The translations under genes were made by a program, and so were the position numbers. This document shows positions 50,584 to 60,516 of a stretch of DNA of 64,000 bases, in pieces (the stretch's first letter is position 1; the number at the start of each line of letters is the position of its first letter). The notes beneath the pieces are model-generated. The model searched no databases. It saw only the letters and a program-made list of their open reading frames with translations, and was not told where the DNA came from. The stretch lies in the NCBI GenBank assembly GCA_934539295.1, contig CAKTCN010000018.1, forward strand, positions 1-64,000, read 5' to 3'. Origin of the DNA: an uncultured Allosphingosinicella sp. (lineage in GTDB: Bacteria > Pseudomonadota > Alphaproteobacteria > Sphingomonadales > Sphingomonadaceae).

Positions 50584-52485
50584 ATGGACTTCGGCCAGGG
50601 ATCGATCGGTGGGGGTGATCAGACGAGCAGCATCGGCGTAGCGGCGCCGATCGCGCGGGACCGCGCGGGCAGGCTGCCGGCCGGCGCGGATGGCCGCGCA
50701 ATCTTGGGCTTTGCAACGCTGAGTCACAGCAACCTCAAAAGCTGGGCCAAGATTGACGCGGCGCAAGGGCACAACACCAGGGCAATCGAGACGCCGAACG
50801 CCCGGAAGGATGCCCCGCCGCCGATCGAGCTCCTTGAGGAGAAGAGTGGAACCTATGTGGAGCGCGTGAAGGCGATCCTGCGCGAGCACGGTACGGCTGG
50901 GAAGCCGGTGAAAACTCGCAAGGGCGGCACCATTGCCAACGAGGACGTGTATGGGGCGTCGCCCGAGTACTGGAACCGAGCCGGCTCCTGGCGCCTGAAA
51001 TCGGTCGAGGAGATCACGAATGACCCCGTCGTCCAGGCCGCGGTCGCGCTCGCTCGTCGCAAGCACGGTCGACGGCTCGCATCCTGCTCGCTTCACCTGG
51101 ACGAGGAGTCCCCACACGTCCACGTGATCTCGGTCCCGCTGGTCGAACGGGCGCATTCGAGGCGGGGGCGGAAGCCTAAGGGCACGCCCCGCGACGCGAA
51201 CGGCAAGCCCCTCGAAGACTTGCGGCCCAAGGTCACGAAATGGACTTTGGACGTTTCCAGCGTCCGCGGTCGCTCGAGCGACTTGGAGAAGAACCACGAC
51301 GAGTGGGCAGCGGTCTGCCAGCCCTTCGGCCTTGTCCGTGGCCAGAGGGGCAGCGACATGACCACGGAGCAGCGTCGCGCCCGCCGCAACCGGCAGACCG
51401 GCCGCTCAAGCAAAGCAGAGATGGAAGCGCGGCAGGAGCGGGAGCGCCTGCACGAGGAAGCCGAGCGCTCCCGAGCGCGTGGAGCGGACTACGAAAAGGA
51501 AACCAAGACCAAGGCTGAAGCAGCCGAGGCGGATCGCATCGCAGCCAAGCAGGAGCGCGAGGAGGCCGAAGCCACGGCGGCTCGCGCTCGTGGTCAAGAG
51601 GCGGAGAACGAACGCATCCGCGGCGAGCTAGACGAGCGAGAGGCAATGCTGAAAAGGAGGGAGAACGAGGTCGAAGAGCAGGCTGCGTCCCTTGAACGCG
51701 AAGCCGCCCTCCACAATGATCAGATGCGGCTCATCTCAAAGGCTTTGGACCCCGCGAACCCGTTCGAACTTCATGATCGCGAGGGGCGAGTAGAGGTGGA
51801 AGGCGTCCTCGACGCGCAAGATAAAAACGCCAGTCACGGATCATGGGATTGGCTCACCGGCGGCATCGTCCAATTCGCGAAGCTACTGACAGGCCTTCGG
51901 GATCGGGAAGTAGCCGCGACCGAACGGTTTAAGAAGGCTGATGCAAAGCTCGAGGCAATCCGGGCTGCTCGAGAGAAGCTCGGAGAGGACCGCCTCGCGT
52001 TCCGGATGGCACAGGGCGCGGACCGACTCCGGATGGGCATTCTCGAGAAGGTAATTAGCCCGAGCGCGACGAACCGCTTGATCATGAAAGATGGCAAGGT
52101 CACGGTTCTGGAGCTCAGCGAGTCCGACAACAGCTTGCTCGATCAAGGCCCCGCCTGGTTCCGCGCGGCGTTTGATGGGTTCGTCAGGAGGATGTACGGC
52201 CTCGCCAAGGGCCAAGCCGATGTCAGCGCCCGCGAAAATGCCGTGGCGAAGCTGGAGGCTGAGAAAACTCTCCTGGCCGACCAGCGGACGGAGTTTGAGC
52301 GTGAGCAGTCCGCATGGAAGGCCACCCTCGCACGGGCTAAGGCATTTCAGACCGCATGGGAGCGTATAGCGCCCGAGGACCGCGCTCCGGCGGTTGAAGA
52401 GGCGTTAAACAAGGCCGGAGGTCTGACGACCGGCCACCTTCCGCCGGGCTACACTTTGCCCGGCGCAGGGGGCCCGGCGCGTTGA
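50584..52485 (+). CDS. MobV-type relaxase (633 aa)
   Basis: ATG at 50584 with GGGAAGCAGG upstream. About 35 residues precede the relaxase domain, which has FATLSHSNLKSWAKI, HNTR at 63-66 and HLDEESPHVH at 171-180, followed by ISVPLVE. Residues about 270-400 form a charged coiled coil and there is a further helical region near 540-610. This family acts in cis on oriT for mobilisation. It differs in length and C-terminus from the MobV of element 1, so the two elements obtained theirs separately. Confidence 0.9.
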   Translation: MDFGQGSIGGGDQTSSIGVAAPIARDRAGRLPAGADGRAILGFATLSHSNLKSWAKIDAAQGHNTRAIETPNARKDAPPPIELLEEKSGTYVERVKAILREHGTAGKPVKTRKGGTIANEDVYGASPEYWNRAGSWRLKSVEEITNDPVVQAAVALARRKHGRRLASCSLHLDEESPHVHVISVPLVERAHSRRGRKPKGTPRDANGKPLEDLRPKVTKWTLDVSSVRGRSSDLEKNHDEWAAVCQPFGLVRGQRGSDMTTEQRRARRNRQTGRSSKAEMEARQERERLHEEAERSRARGADYEKETKTKAEAAEADRIAAKQEREEAEATAARARGQEAENERIRGELDEREAMLKRRENEVEEQAASLEREAALHNDQMRLISKALDPANPFELHDREGRVEVEGVLDAQDKNASHGSWDWLTGGIVQFAKLLTGLRDREVAATERFKKADAKLEAIRAAREKLGEDRLAFRMAQGADRLRMGILEKVISPSATNRLIMKDGKVTVLELSESDNSLLDQGPAWFRAAFDGFVRRMYGLAKGQADVSARENAVAKLEAEKTLLADQRTEFEREQSAWKATLARAKAFQTAWERIAPEDRAPAVEEALNKAGGLTTGHLPPGYTLPGAGGPAR

Positions 52486-52509
52486 ATTCGCTGGCGCGGC
52501 TGGGGAGCG

Positions 52510-53238
52510 CTACAGGAGCGCCTGTTCCAGCCGCTCCTTCCGCTTGGCATGATCTGGCATCACCTCGCTCAACAGGCGCCTGAACTGCTCACCATGATCC
52601 GCATGGACGAGGTGACAGAGTTCATGCGTGATCACATAGTCGATGCAGGCCTGGGGCGCTTGGATCAGGTCGCGTGAGAGGACCATGTTGCCAACATCGG
52701 TCATGCTTCCCCACCGGTGCGTGAGATCGCGGATGAGGAGGCGCGGCGGTTCGGAGCGGTACGAGGCGAATGGTGCGAACATCGCATGAAGCCGCTTTCG
52801 ATAGACGCGCTTCGCCTCCTCGAAGCGCCATCTACGCAGTAGCGTTGCCCGCTCGTCCAGCCGGTTCGGCCGATGCATGGCGAGGACGATACGATCGCCG
52901 TCGATCCGCACGCCTTCGGCCAGCGCCTGCTCCACGGCAAGGCGCAGCTGTCGGCCGAGATGGAGGTGTGTCTCCCCCTCTTCAAAGGTCCGCGGCGGAG
53001 TCCGAGGCCGGTACCTCTCGGCCCGAGCCTGTTGGGCAAGGATCCATCCCGCTCGCCTGCGGACCCGCTCCTCTATGTCGTTTAGCTCCGCGCCCGACGG
53101 CGCCCGCACCAGAACCGAGCCGTCAGCTCGAACGGTAATTCCGAGCGTTTTTCTGTTCGACCGCTGCACCGCGAACGGCACCTCCTGCCGACCGTAGCGA
53201 ACCGAGCAGACCTCCGAGACCTCGGCCTGCCCGGTCAT
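52510..53238 (-). CDS. YgjP-type (DUF45) zinc metalloprotease (242 aa)
   Basis: ATG at 53238 overlaps the hsdR stop. The family signature is plain: DLTHRWGSMTDVGNMVLSRD, then HELCH in YVITHELCHLVHADHGEQF, the HExxH zinc motif, and the terminal helices. The N-terminal part (RSNRKTLGITVRADGSVLVR) is the usual WSS/SprT-like front. Genes of this type are often found directly after hsdR in type I systems, but their role there is not established. Confidence 0.92.
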   Translation of the reverse strand: MTGQAEVSEVCSVRYGRQEVPFAVQRSNRKTLGITVRADGSVLVRAPSGAELNDIEERVRRRAGWILAQQARAERYRPRTPPRTFEEGETHLHLGRQLRLAVEQALAEGVRIDGDRIVLAMHRPNRLDERATLLRRWRFEEAKRVYRKRLHAMFAPFASYRSEPPRLLIRDLTHRWGSMTDVGNMVLSRDLIQAPQACIDYVITHELCHLVHADHGEQFRRLLSEVMPDHAKRKERLEQALL

Positions 53239-56200
53239 CGGGCCAACCGCCGACGAGCGACCGCCAGGACACGCTCCGCGATCGCATCGACGACCTCTAA
53301 GCTAAGGGCGATCTCGAGCTCTGCCGGCGCGACGTCCAGGAACCAGTCCTCGAAAGCATTGCGCATCTCGTTCTGGACATTGGTGTCATCCTGCCACCCG
53401 ACGCGGAGTCTTGAGCGAATGATATCCAGCAGCTTCGCTGCGACCGCTTGCGCCGCCTCCGTCGCCTGCGGTGCCAGCCTAGCCAGTTCCTCGCCGACGA
53501 CGCCCTCGACGGCGGCAAGGTCGGGATCGAGCGACGCGCCGCCGCCCTCGGCTCCTCCGGCGCCCGTCCAGCGTTCCGCACCTTCCCGGCGCAGTTCTTC
53601 GACCCGCCGCAGATACTCCTGCTCGTCGATCCGGCGCTGGCGCCACGCGTCGATCGTTGCGCGAACCATCTCGGAGAAGCGTTTGTTGAAGGCGGGATCC
53701 TCCTCCATCTTCTCCGTCGCAGTGCGCTCCAACTTGCTCGCGATCTCGTCAGCGAGGCTCGCCGCGCTCCGACCATCATCGCGGTCCAGTCCGGCGGCCA
53801 AGCCGGCCTCCTCGAGGATATCTACGGGCGCGATCACCTGGCTGACGCCGGTGGCCGTCACGTGTGTGTCCAGCAACTTCTGGACCCTGGCCTCATACCG
53901 AGCCCAGTCGAGCGCATCGCCGTAGCGAAGCCTGACTTCCGCTCGAAGATCCTCGAACCTCTTGAGATCGTCCTTCCAGCGCCTGATGCGGTCGGGGCGC
54001 TCACTCTCGACGAACTGCCGGGACGCCAGCGCCAGGCCCAGTGCTGACGCGAATGTGGACAAGGCCCGCTGGAACTGGTCGCGCAGTACTTCATCGGCGA
54101 GCGCGCGAGCATAGGCCTCACGATCCAAGCGGTTCGATACGCCGTCGAAGAGCGACAACAGGGCGGCGTGCAGCTCCGGCAGTTTCGCCGCCTCCTCGCG
54201 GATTGATACGAGCGCCCCTGAGATGTCCGCGGCGTCGTATCCGGCGAGCGCCTCATATTCGACGAGGCTGCCGGTGAGGTTCTCCAGCACCCCGCAATAA
54301 TCGACCACGAGCCCAAACCGCTTCTCCGGCGCGTCCTCGTCCTCGAAGACGCGGTTGACGCGCGCGATCGCCTGCAGGAGCCCGTGCTCGATAAGCCGCT
54401 TTCCGATGTACAGGACGGCATTCCGCTGGACGTCAAAGCCGGTCAGCAGCTTGGAAACGACGATGAGAAGATCCGGTGCGTCGGGACTGTCGAACGCCTC
54501 GATGATCCCCGCATTGTACCGGTCTTCATCGCCCCACCGGTCCATCATCCGCTTCCAAAATTGCTGGACGAGGTCACGGGAGGCGCGGTCGGTTTCCTCG
54601 TGGCCTTCCCGAGCGTCGGGGCCGGAGATAACGACCTCGGCGGTGACGCGTAAGCCGGTCGGGTCGGCGTCGTTGAGCTCTTCGAATATCTCTAGCATGC
54701 GGACCGCGGCCGCTTTACTGGGCGCGACGAGCTGGCCCTTGAGGCCCGTGCCGGCGAAGTTCTCGAGGAAATGGGCCCGTGCGTCCCAGGCCATCGCCTT
54801 GAGGCGCGCAGATACGCCCTGCAAGGCTTTGGCGGAGGACATCCGCTTCTTGAGCTCGGCCTGCTGAGACGGGGCGAGGCCCTGACTCTCGCGGTCGAAC
54901 CAGGCGTCCAGCGCGGCGTCGGATAGATCCTCATCAACGGCGCGGCCCTCGTAGATCAGAGGAACCACGGCGCCGTCGGTCACTGCGTCACGGATCGAGT
55001 ACTTGTCGACCAGCGGGCCGAACTTGATGAAGGTGTTACGCGCGGGCTTTTTGAAAAGCGGCGTGCCGGTGAAGCCGATGTAGCAGGCGTTCGGCAACAC
55101 CTTGCGCATGTCGGCATGAAGGGAGTCATCATCCCCGTATTGGCTGCGATGGCTCTCATCGACGAGCACGAAGATATTGGGATCGTCGTCGATCGTCGGC
55201 TTCCGAGCGACCCCGGCGCGGAACTTATTTACCAAGGTCGTGATCAGTGGCGTGCCGGCTTGGATCAGCTCCATGAGATGAGCACCGGTCCGAGCCTGCT
55301 TCGGCTCGCGCTGACACGCTTTGAAGGTATTCCGGATCTGCCGGTCGAGATCCCGCCGGTCGGTAACGAGGATCACGCGCGGGTTCTCGACTCCCCAGTT
55401 CAGCGCCCGGGCGAGCATCACCATAGTCAGCGACTTGCCGGAGCCTTGCGTGTGCCAGACGACACCACCTTGCCGGCGTGCGCCGCCGGCTTCCCGCTTC
55501 TCGATATGGTCCAGCAGGCGAAGCACCGCGCTCACTTGCTGCCAGCGTGCGACCTTCTTCACGCCCTTGTCGAAGAGCGTGAAGCGCCGTGCCATGTCGA
55601 GTAGCCGGCGAGGTGAGCCAAGACCCACGATCGTGCGGTCCATGTCCGTCGTCCACCGATTCCGCGCTTCGCAGAGTCGGAAATGGCGCTCCGCATAGCC
55701 TTGGAAGTCGGCCAACATCGCTTCCCATTCGTCCCCGGCCGGCATGGAATTCACAGCCGTCTCGACGATATCGTCCGATAGGCCGTGCGGAGGCGCCGGC
55801 TCTTTCCACACGGACCAGTATTTCGCTGGAGTGCCGACGGTGCCGTATTTCGGCTCGTTCGGCATGCCTGCGATCAGAACCTGTTGGGTGACGAAAAGCT
55901 GCGGCGCACCGTCGTCCGTCTTCTGGTTGCGGATCGTTTGGCTGATCGCCTGCGCTGTCTTCTCGCCAGTACGCTTGAGCTCGAGACTGGCAAAAGGTAT
56001 GCCATTGACGAACAGGACAATGTCCGGCCGCACCTCGGCGGTGCGCCCCTGCACCGCGAACTCCGCGGTCATGTGGAAGCTGTTCTTCTCCCACTCGTCG
56101 CCCCAGGCGACGAAGCGAAAAGGTCGCTCCCGGCTAAGACCGCCGACCGTCTGCGGCACAGCGACGCCGAGCAGCAGCATGTCGGTGGCGATCTCGTTGG

Positions 56201-56486
56201 TCTTGAGCAGCCCATCGAAGCGCAGATCGCGCAGCCGCCGCAGCCCTTCCTCGATCCCGCTTTCCGTGAAGGGATGTCGTGCGCCATCCTGTTCGAAGCT
56301 GTTGATCCGGGCGAGCGCCTCGCGTGCCATGTCCTCCAGGATCACAGCGCCACGCCGACCTCCCCGCTGCCGCTCCGCCTCGGCCCGCGACACATAGCGC
56401 CAACCGAGATTGGCCAGGGTCGTGAGCGCCTGCAGCTGGACGCCGCCGGCTTCGGAAAGGGCGAAGTCGGGCGAACGGGCAGTCAC
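53235..56486 (-). CDS. hsdR: Type I restriction endonuclease subunit R
   Basis: 1083 residues from a GTG at 56486 (TARSPDFALSEAGGVQL). N-terminal nuclease: RPDIVLFVNGIPFASLELKR, with the D...ELK of PD-(D/E)XK. Motor domain: Walker A WHTQGSGKSLTMVMLARAL, the DEAD-like VDESHRSQYGDDD, and FTGTPLFKKPARNTFIKFG. The C-terminal helical domain contacts HsdM. It cuts unmodified DNA after translocation. The start overlaps the zinc-ribbon gene stop by 4 bp. Confidence 0.96.
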   Translation of the reverse strand: MTARSPDFALSEAGGVQLQALTTLANLGWRYVSRAEAERQRGGRRGAVILEDMAREALARINSFEQDGARHPFTESGIEEGLRRLRDLRFDGLLKTNEIATDMLLLGVAVPQTVGGLSRERPFRFVAWGDEWEKNSFHMTAEFAVQGRTAEVRPDIVLFVNGIPFASLELKRTGEKTAQAISQTIRNQKTDDGAPQLFVTQQVLIAGMPNEPKYGTVGTPAKYWSVWKEPAPPHGLSDDIVETAVNSMPAGDEWEAMLADFQGYAERHFRLCEARNRWTTDMDRTIVGLGSPRRLLDMARRFTLFDKGVKKVARWQQVSAVLRLLDHIEKREAGGARRQGGVVWHTQGSGKSLTMVMLARALNWGVENPRVILVTDRRDLDRQIRNTFKACQREPKQARTGAHLMELIQAGTPLITTLVNKFRAGVARKPTIDDDPNIFVLVDESHRSQYGDDDSLHADMRKVLPNACYIGFTGTPLFKKPARNTFIKFGPLVDKYSIRDAVTDGAVVPLIYEGRAVDEDLSDAALDAWFDRESQGLAPSQQAELKKRMSSAKALQGVSARLKAMAWDARAHFLENFAGTGLKGQLVAPSKAAAVRMLEIFEELNDADPTGLRVTAEVVISGPDAREGHEETDRASRDLVQQFWKRMMDRWGDEDRYNAGIIEAFDSPDAPDLLIVVSKLLTGFDVQRNAVLYIGKRLIEHGLLQAIARVNRVFEDEDAPEKRFGLVVDYCGVLENLTGSLVEYEALAGYDAADISGALVSIREEAAKLPELHAALLSLFDGVSNRLDREAYARALADEVLRDQFQRALSTFASALGLALASRQFVESERPDRIRRWKDDLKRFEDLRAEVRLRYGDALDWARYEARVQKLLDTHVTATGVSQVIAPVDILEEAGLAAGLDRDDGRSAASLADEIASKLERTATEKMEEDPAFNKRFSEMVRATIDAWRQRRIDEQEYLRRVEELRREGAERWTGAGGAEGGGASLDPDLAAVEGVVGEELARLAPQATEAAQAVAAKLLDIIRSRLRVGWQDDTNVQNEMRNAFEDWFLDVAPAELEIALSLEVVDAIAERVLAVARRRLAR

Positions 56487-57463
56487 GCGGAAAACAGCCC
56501 CAAGGACCGCCGAAGGGTGGCTATGAGCTCTTGGCTAAAGCCCTCCGCATCGCCCGCGTCCCACATCACCGTGGTACAATGATTGGTGTCGAAGTGCGTA
56601 CCCTGCGCATCGAAAATGGCCTTCTTGCAGAGGTAGAGGACTGGCTTACCAAGCCCCTCTGCAAAGCCCGCCTCCCAGTAGGCCCCCGCATTTGCATGCG
56701 TCAGATCTACCAACACGAAAGCCGCGTCCCGAATGCGAGCCCGCATGACATTGTCGATCACGCCGGCACGAGCGGCGTCTCGCAAGTCTTCGAGCGTGTA
56801 GCCTAGCGAGGCGACAGCAGGCTTGATCACGTCGCGGAGAAAGGGATCGAGCTCGGGATCGCCGAACTTCAGGGCAATGAACCCGTGGCTACCCGCGACA
56901 CGCCCGTGCCGTTCCGCTTCCCAGACTTCCCACCCCGACAAACTGAGATCGAGGTTGATCGTGTCGTACGGCCCGTCATGCGAGCCCGCTTCAATGCCAG
57001 AGAGATGGCCACGAAGCATCAACTCGCGCACAAGCCGCATTGCGGCGTTCCAATTCGCCGCGCCCACCGATGCGTAAAAAGACAAAGGTGGATGCGACAG
57101 AGCCTCGCCAGTCTCGCTTACGTAATTTCCGATGTACCGAATGATGTTGGTCGCCTGCTGCGCCGGCGAGGGAAGTTTGGCCCGCCCCTCAATCAACTGA
57201 CCTTCGATCCAGTCGGTCATCAACATCGGCGGCCTTCCGCCCGCGTCGTTTGCTGACCGGATGGTGTGGGAAATGGCGGCGCGTTTTACCGGGCTCCAGT
57301 TAGGATAATCCGGCTGTAGGTAGGAGCGAAGGGCAGTACCTGAGGCTTCGAATTCGCCACAGATATCGCAACGGAAGCTTGTCGCGTCCTTGCCCTCATT
57401 CCAAGAAACACATCCCGAGCCGTTGGGGCTGAGACAAATCGGACATTGAACCGGCGTCGTCAT
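56483..57463 (-). CDS. Zinc-ribbon nucleoside-deoxyribosyltransferase-like protein (326 aa)
   Basis: ATG at 57463, overlapping the hsdS stop by 1 base. The N-terminus has a four-Cys ribbon (C7, C10, C32, C35: CPIC...CDIC). Residues about 50-180 are an unassigned helical region. The C-terminal part (about 190-326) has GFIALKFGDPELDPFLRDVI, ARIRDAAFVLVDLTHANAGA, YWEAGFAEGLGKPVLYLCKK and FDTNHCTTVMWD, the pattern of nucleoside 2-deoxyribosyltransferase-like proteins related to TIR/SLOG folds. It is embedded between hsdS and hsdR, so a role in the defence response is plausible but not shown. Confidence 0.8.
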   Translation of the reverse strand: MTTPVQCPICLSPNGSGCVSWNEGKDATSFRCDICGEFEASGTALRSYLQPDYPNWSPVKRAAISHTIRSANDAGGRPPMLMTDWIEGQLIEGRAKLPSPAQQATNIIRYIGNYVSETGEALSHPPLSFYASVGAANWNAAMRLVRELMLRGHLSGIEAGSHDGPYDTINLDLSLSGWEVWEAERHGRVAGSHGFIALKFGDPELDPFLRDVIKPAVASLGYTLEDLRDAARAGVIDNVMRARIRDAAFVLVDLTHANAGAYWEAGFAEGLGKPVLYLCKKAIFDAQGTHFDTNHCTTVMWDAGDAEGFSQELIATLRRSLGLFSA

Positions 57464-58686
57464 TACTCCGCCGCCTCCCGTTCTCGAGCCTCACCGAGCC
57501 GCCACTCGCCGGTCAGCAGCTTCTGCATCAGCCCGCGCTTCTGGCGGCGCAGCGCACCGGCTTCGGCCATTAGGAGATCAAGTTCATGATTGAGGGCTTC
57601 GAAAAGTCTGCCGACCTCTTCCTGATGAGATAGGGGCGGGAGGTTGACCCTGATTTCACCGAAGTGCTCGAAACGGAGCTGAAGCTGGTCGTCGACTAGA
57701 CCCTGTGAGTACCGCCAGAAGCGGTGAATCATGGCAGGGAACTTGAACAGGTGAGCCGCGAAGGTTCCATCGATTACCCCCTCTTTCGGTGATGCGACGG
57801 TGTAGGCGGGACTGATCAAGCCGGTCAGCTGCGATAGGCCGCTGACACCCTGCCACATTCGCATGGTGTTGTAGCCAATGTCACCGGGGCGGATCACTTT
57901 GTAAGCCGACTTGTCGGCGGCCGAAGTGTCCCGCCTTTCGATGCTTTCCCGGTCGACAACGCCACCATTGCTCGTGATCCCCAGCAAGGGCTGGCTTTCA
58001 CCACGCTCGTCCCGCTCCGTAAATGCGTCGCGCAACGGCATTGATCTCCAGCCGGCTGGGGTCGTCGGATCAAGACAAGGTTCCAGGAGTCTTCGACCGA
58101 GCACCGCTATTTGTGTTCGCTTTGCCGAGATTATCGCTTGAATCGCGGCAATCGCCCGGTCCCAAGTTTCAAACCGCTGTTCAAGCTCATCCTGCACACG
58201 GCGTGGCGGTAGGATAACGGGAAAACCAGAAAGCAATCCTTGGTTTAGGTTTGAGATATTCGTGCCGCCACCCTGCTCGTGCAAGCGCCGGTAGAAAAAC
58301 TCCGAGGTGAAGAGACGCCGTGCAAAACGACGATTTAGTCGATCACTCAAGACCCGGGCGCGAATTGTGAATCCAGAAAAGGTGACGGCTTCTCCATTCG
58401 GATGAACGCTCATACAGCGTCCGATGAGTGCTTTGTTCCCATTAGATCGGACGAATAGGAGATCGCCGTCCTGCAGATGATCGTCCGGTGCTAGGTTGCC
58501 ACCGACATGGACTATTTCCAAACCGTCGATCTCGTTCAACATCGTACGCGAACAGAAGTCACCGACTCCAACTATCCTCACGGGCGCTCCCGTACTTTGA
58601 CGCGTGAAGTTGATGCCGTTTCTGAACGATGCCAGGTGGCCGAAAGGTATGATCTCCCAACCGGGCGGAAGCTGGCCTTCACGCAT
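57463..58686 (-). CDS. hsdS: Type I restriction specificity subunit S
   Basis: ATG at 58686 (MREGQLPPGWEIIPFGHLAS) overlaps hsdM by 8 bp. 407 residues with two target-recognition domains and the two conserved helical spacers: ILPPRRVQDELEQRFETWDR and LPPLSHQEEVGRLFEALNHE with RRQKRGLMQKLLTGEWRL. The target sequence cannot be read from the protein. Confidence 0.93.
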   Translation of the reverse strand: MREGQLPPGWEIIPFGHLASFRNGINFTRQSTGAPVRIVGVGDFCSRTMLNEIDGLEIVHVGGNLAPDDHLQDGDLLFVRSNGNKALIGRCMSVHPNGEAVTFSGFTIRARVLSDRLNRRFARRLFTSEFFYRRLHEQGGGTNISNLNQGLLSGFPVILPPRRVQDELEQRFETWDRAIAAIQAIISAKRTQIAVLGRRLLEPCLDPTTPAGWRSMPLRDAFTERDERGESQPLLGITSNGGVVDRESIERRDTSAADKSAYKVIRPGDIGYNTMRMWQGVSGLSQLTGLISPAYTVASPKEGVIDGTFAAHLFKFPAMIHRFWRYSQGLVDDQLQLRFEHFGEIRVNLPPLSHQEEVGRLFEALNHELDLLMAEAGALRRQKRGLMQKLLTGEWRLGEAREREAAE

Positions 58687-60193
58687 AGACGCCGAGCTCC
58701 GCGAGATAATGTTTCATCTTTGCACGCGTTGCGACGAGCTCGGCCTCCAGCCGATCGATCTCGCGCTGAACCTCCGCGACGTCGATCTCAGGCTCGCGCT
58801 CGAATGTGTCGACGTAGCGCGGGATGTTAAGGTTGAAGCCGTTTGAGTCGATCTCCGTGAACGGCGCGACGTGGGCATAGCGCTCAATGTCTTGGCGCGC
58901 CTCGACAGCGGCAAGAATGTCTGCGACTTGCGCCTCCTCCAGGCTATTCTGCCGCTTGCCTGGGGTGAATGCGCGGCTCGCGTCGACGAACATCACGTCC
59001 CGGCAGTCGGCCCGGGCGCCTCCTATCTCGCGGGAGCGGTCGAAAACCAAAAGGCAGACCGGGATGCCAGTGGAGGGGAAGAGCTGTGGCGGCAGCCCGA
59101 TCACCGCATCGAGCAGATTTTTGCGAACGATGCTCTCTCGAATGCGCCCCTCGGCGCCGCCACGAAACAGCACCCCATGCGGCGCGACGCAGACGACGCG
59201 CCCTTCGCCGCGCTTGGCGATGGCCAGCATGTGGAGGATGAAGGCATAGTCGCCCCGGCTCTTCGGCGGCACGTCGGGCGAGAAGCGACGAAAGGGGTCA
59301 GTCGCGGCGTCCTCGGCTCCCCACTTGTCGAGGCTGAAGGGTGGATTGGATACGACGCGATCGAACTGCATCAGGCGGTCGGACTCGACCAGCGCCGGCC
59401 CCGTCAGCGTGTTGCACCATTCAATGCGGGCATTGTCCTCGCCGTGCAGGAACATGTTCATCTTGGCGAGGGCATGCGTCGAGCCGTTGACCTCCTGGCC
59501 GAACAGCTGGTGATCGGGCGATGCCGCGGCTTCGCCGGCGCGGATCAGCAGCGAGCCTGACCCGCAGGCGGGATCGCAGATACGCATCCCGGGCCCGGGC
59601 TTCGCCAGCCGCGCGACCAGCTGCGAGACCTTCTTCGGCGTGTAGAACTCGCCGGCCTTCTTCCCTGCATCCGACGCAAAGCGGCTGATGAGGTAAATGT
59701 ATGCCTCGCCGAGCGCATCCTCACTGACGCGATCGGGAGTCAGCTTGAGCTGGGGCTTGGCGAAGTCTTCGAGCAGCAGCCGCAGCAGGCGATTACGCTC
59801 GCGGGTGGCGCCGAGCAGGCTCTCCGAATTGAAGTCGATTGGACGGAACAGATCCTTCAGCTTCGGATCGTTCTCCCGCTCGATCGCGTCGAGCGCCTTG
59901 TTGATCTCCTCACCGAGATTGTCGACCTGGCGCTTCGCATGAATGGTCCAGAAGTCGGTGCCCTCGGGAAGGGTGAAGCGGGCGCGCTTCATCTGGCGTT
60001 CGACGCGGGGATCGGATGGGCCGTACTGCTTCAGCAGCTCCTGCTTCCGGGCTTCGGACGTGTCGGACAGATATTTCCAGAACAGGACCGCCAGAATGAG
60101 ATCCTTGTAGCGGGTCGCATCGACAGCACCGCGAAAGGTGTCGCAGGCCTGCCAGATCGCGTCGTTGAGTTCGTTCTGCGAAAGCTTGGTCAT
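58679..60193 (-). CDS. hsdM: Type I DNA methyltransferase subunit M
   Basis: 504 residues from MTKLSQNELNDAIWQACDTF. The N-terminal HsdM domain is followed by the SAM-binding motif GMRICDPACGSGSLLIRAG (near residue 205) and the catalytic NPPF in DRVVSNPPFSLDKWG, which marks an N6-adenine methyltransferase. The C-terminal helix binds HsdS. It starts 60 bp after the DUF2188 stop. Confidence 0.96.
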   Translation of the reverse strand: MTKLSQNELNDAIWQACDTFRGAVDATRYKDLILAVLFWKYLSDTSEARKQELLKQYGPSDPRVERQMKRARFTLPEGTDFWTIHAKRQVDNLGEEINKALDAIERENDPKLKDLFRPIDFNSESLLGATRERNRLLRLLLEDFAKPQLKLTPDRVSEDALGEAYIYLISRFASDAGKKAGEFYTPKKVSQLVARLAKPGPGMRICDPACGSGSLLIRAGEAAASPDHQLFGQEVNGSTHALAKMNMFLHGEDNARIEWCNTLTGPALVESDRLMQFDRVVSNPPFSLDKWGAEDAATDPFRRFSPDVPPKSRGDYAFILHMLAIAKRGEGRVVCVAPHGVLFRGGAEGRIRESIVRKNLLDAVIGLPPQLFPSTGIPVCLLVFDRSREIGGARADCRDVMFVDASRAFTPGKRQNSLEEAQVADILAAVEARQDIERYAHVAPFTEIDSNGFNLNIPRYVDTFEREPEIDVAEVQREIDRLEAELVATRAKMKHYLAELGVYA

Positions 60194-60252
60194 GGTCGTT
60201 CCAATCGAAAAGAAAGGCGGGACGGCGCATGCCGCCCCGCCGGAAGTTGCGT

Positions 60253-60504
60253 TCAGCCCTTGGGCGGGTTCGGATCCCGGCCATGGCTGTCCTTGGACTG
60301 GATCTTCCCGTCGCGGCCGTGGATCACCAGCTCGGAGCCTTCGCGGCGGCTCTGGTCCCGCGCGCGATCGACCGCATCCTGCTTGGTTTCATGGTGACTC
60401 GACGCCCGATCGCCGCCTCCACGCTTGTTGTCCCAGCCGCCGCTGGGGTTCGGAACGACATGACGGCTGCCGCCGCCCTTGCTACCGTTACCGCTGTTCG
60501 CCAT
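60253..60504 (-). CDS. DUF2188 domain protein (83 aa)
   Basis: MANSGNGSKGGGSRHVVPNP opens a Gly/Ser-rich front with WDNKRGGGDRASSHHETKQD and then DAVDRARDQSRREGSELVIH GRDGKIQ, the DUF2188 pattern (a small strand-helix-strand domain with His-x-W-like front and DGxI end). It lies between the single-TRD HsdS and hsdM with gaps of 12 and 60 bp. Function in a restriction operon is unknown. Confidence 0.8.
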   Translation of the reverse strand: MANSGNGSKGGGSRHVVPNPSGGWDNKRGGGDRASSHHETKQDAVDRARDQSRREGSELVIHGRDGKIQSKDSHGRDPNPPKG

Positions 60505-60516
60505 CTTAGGTGTTCC

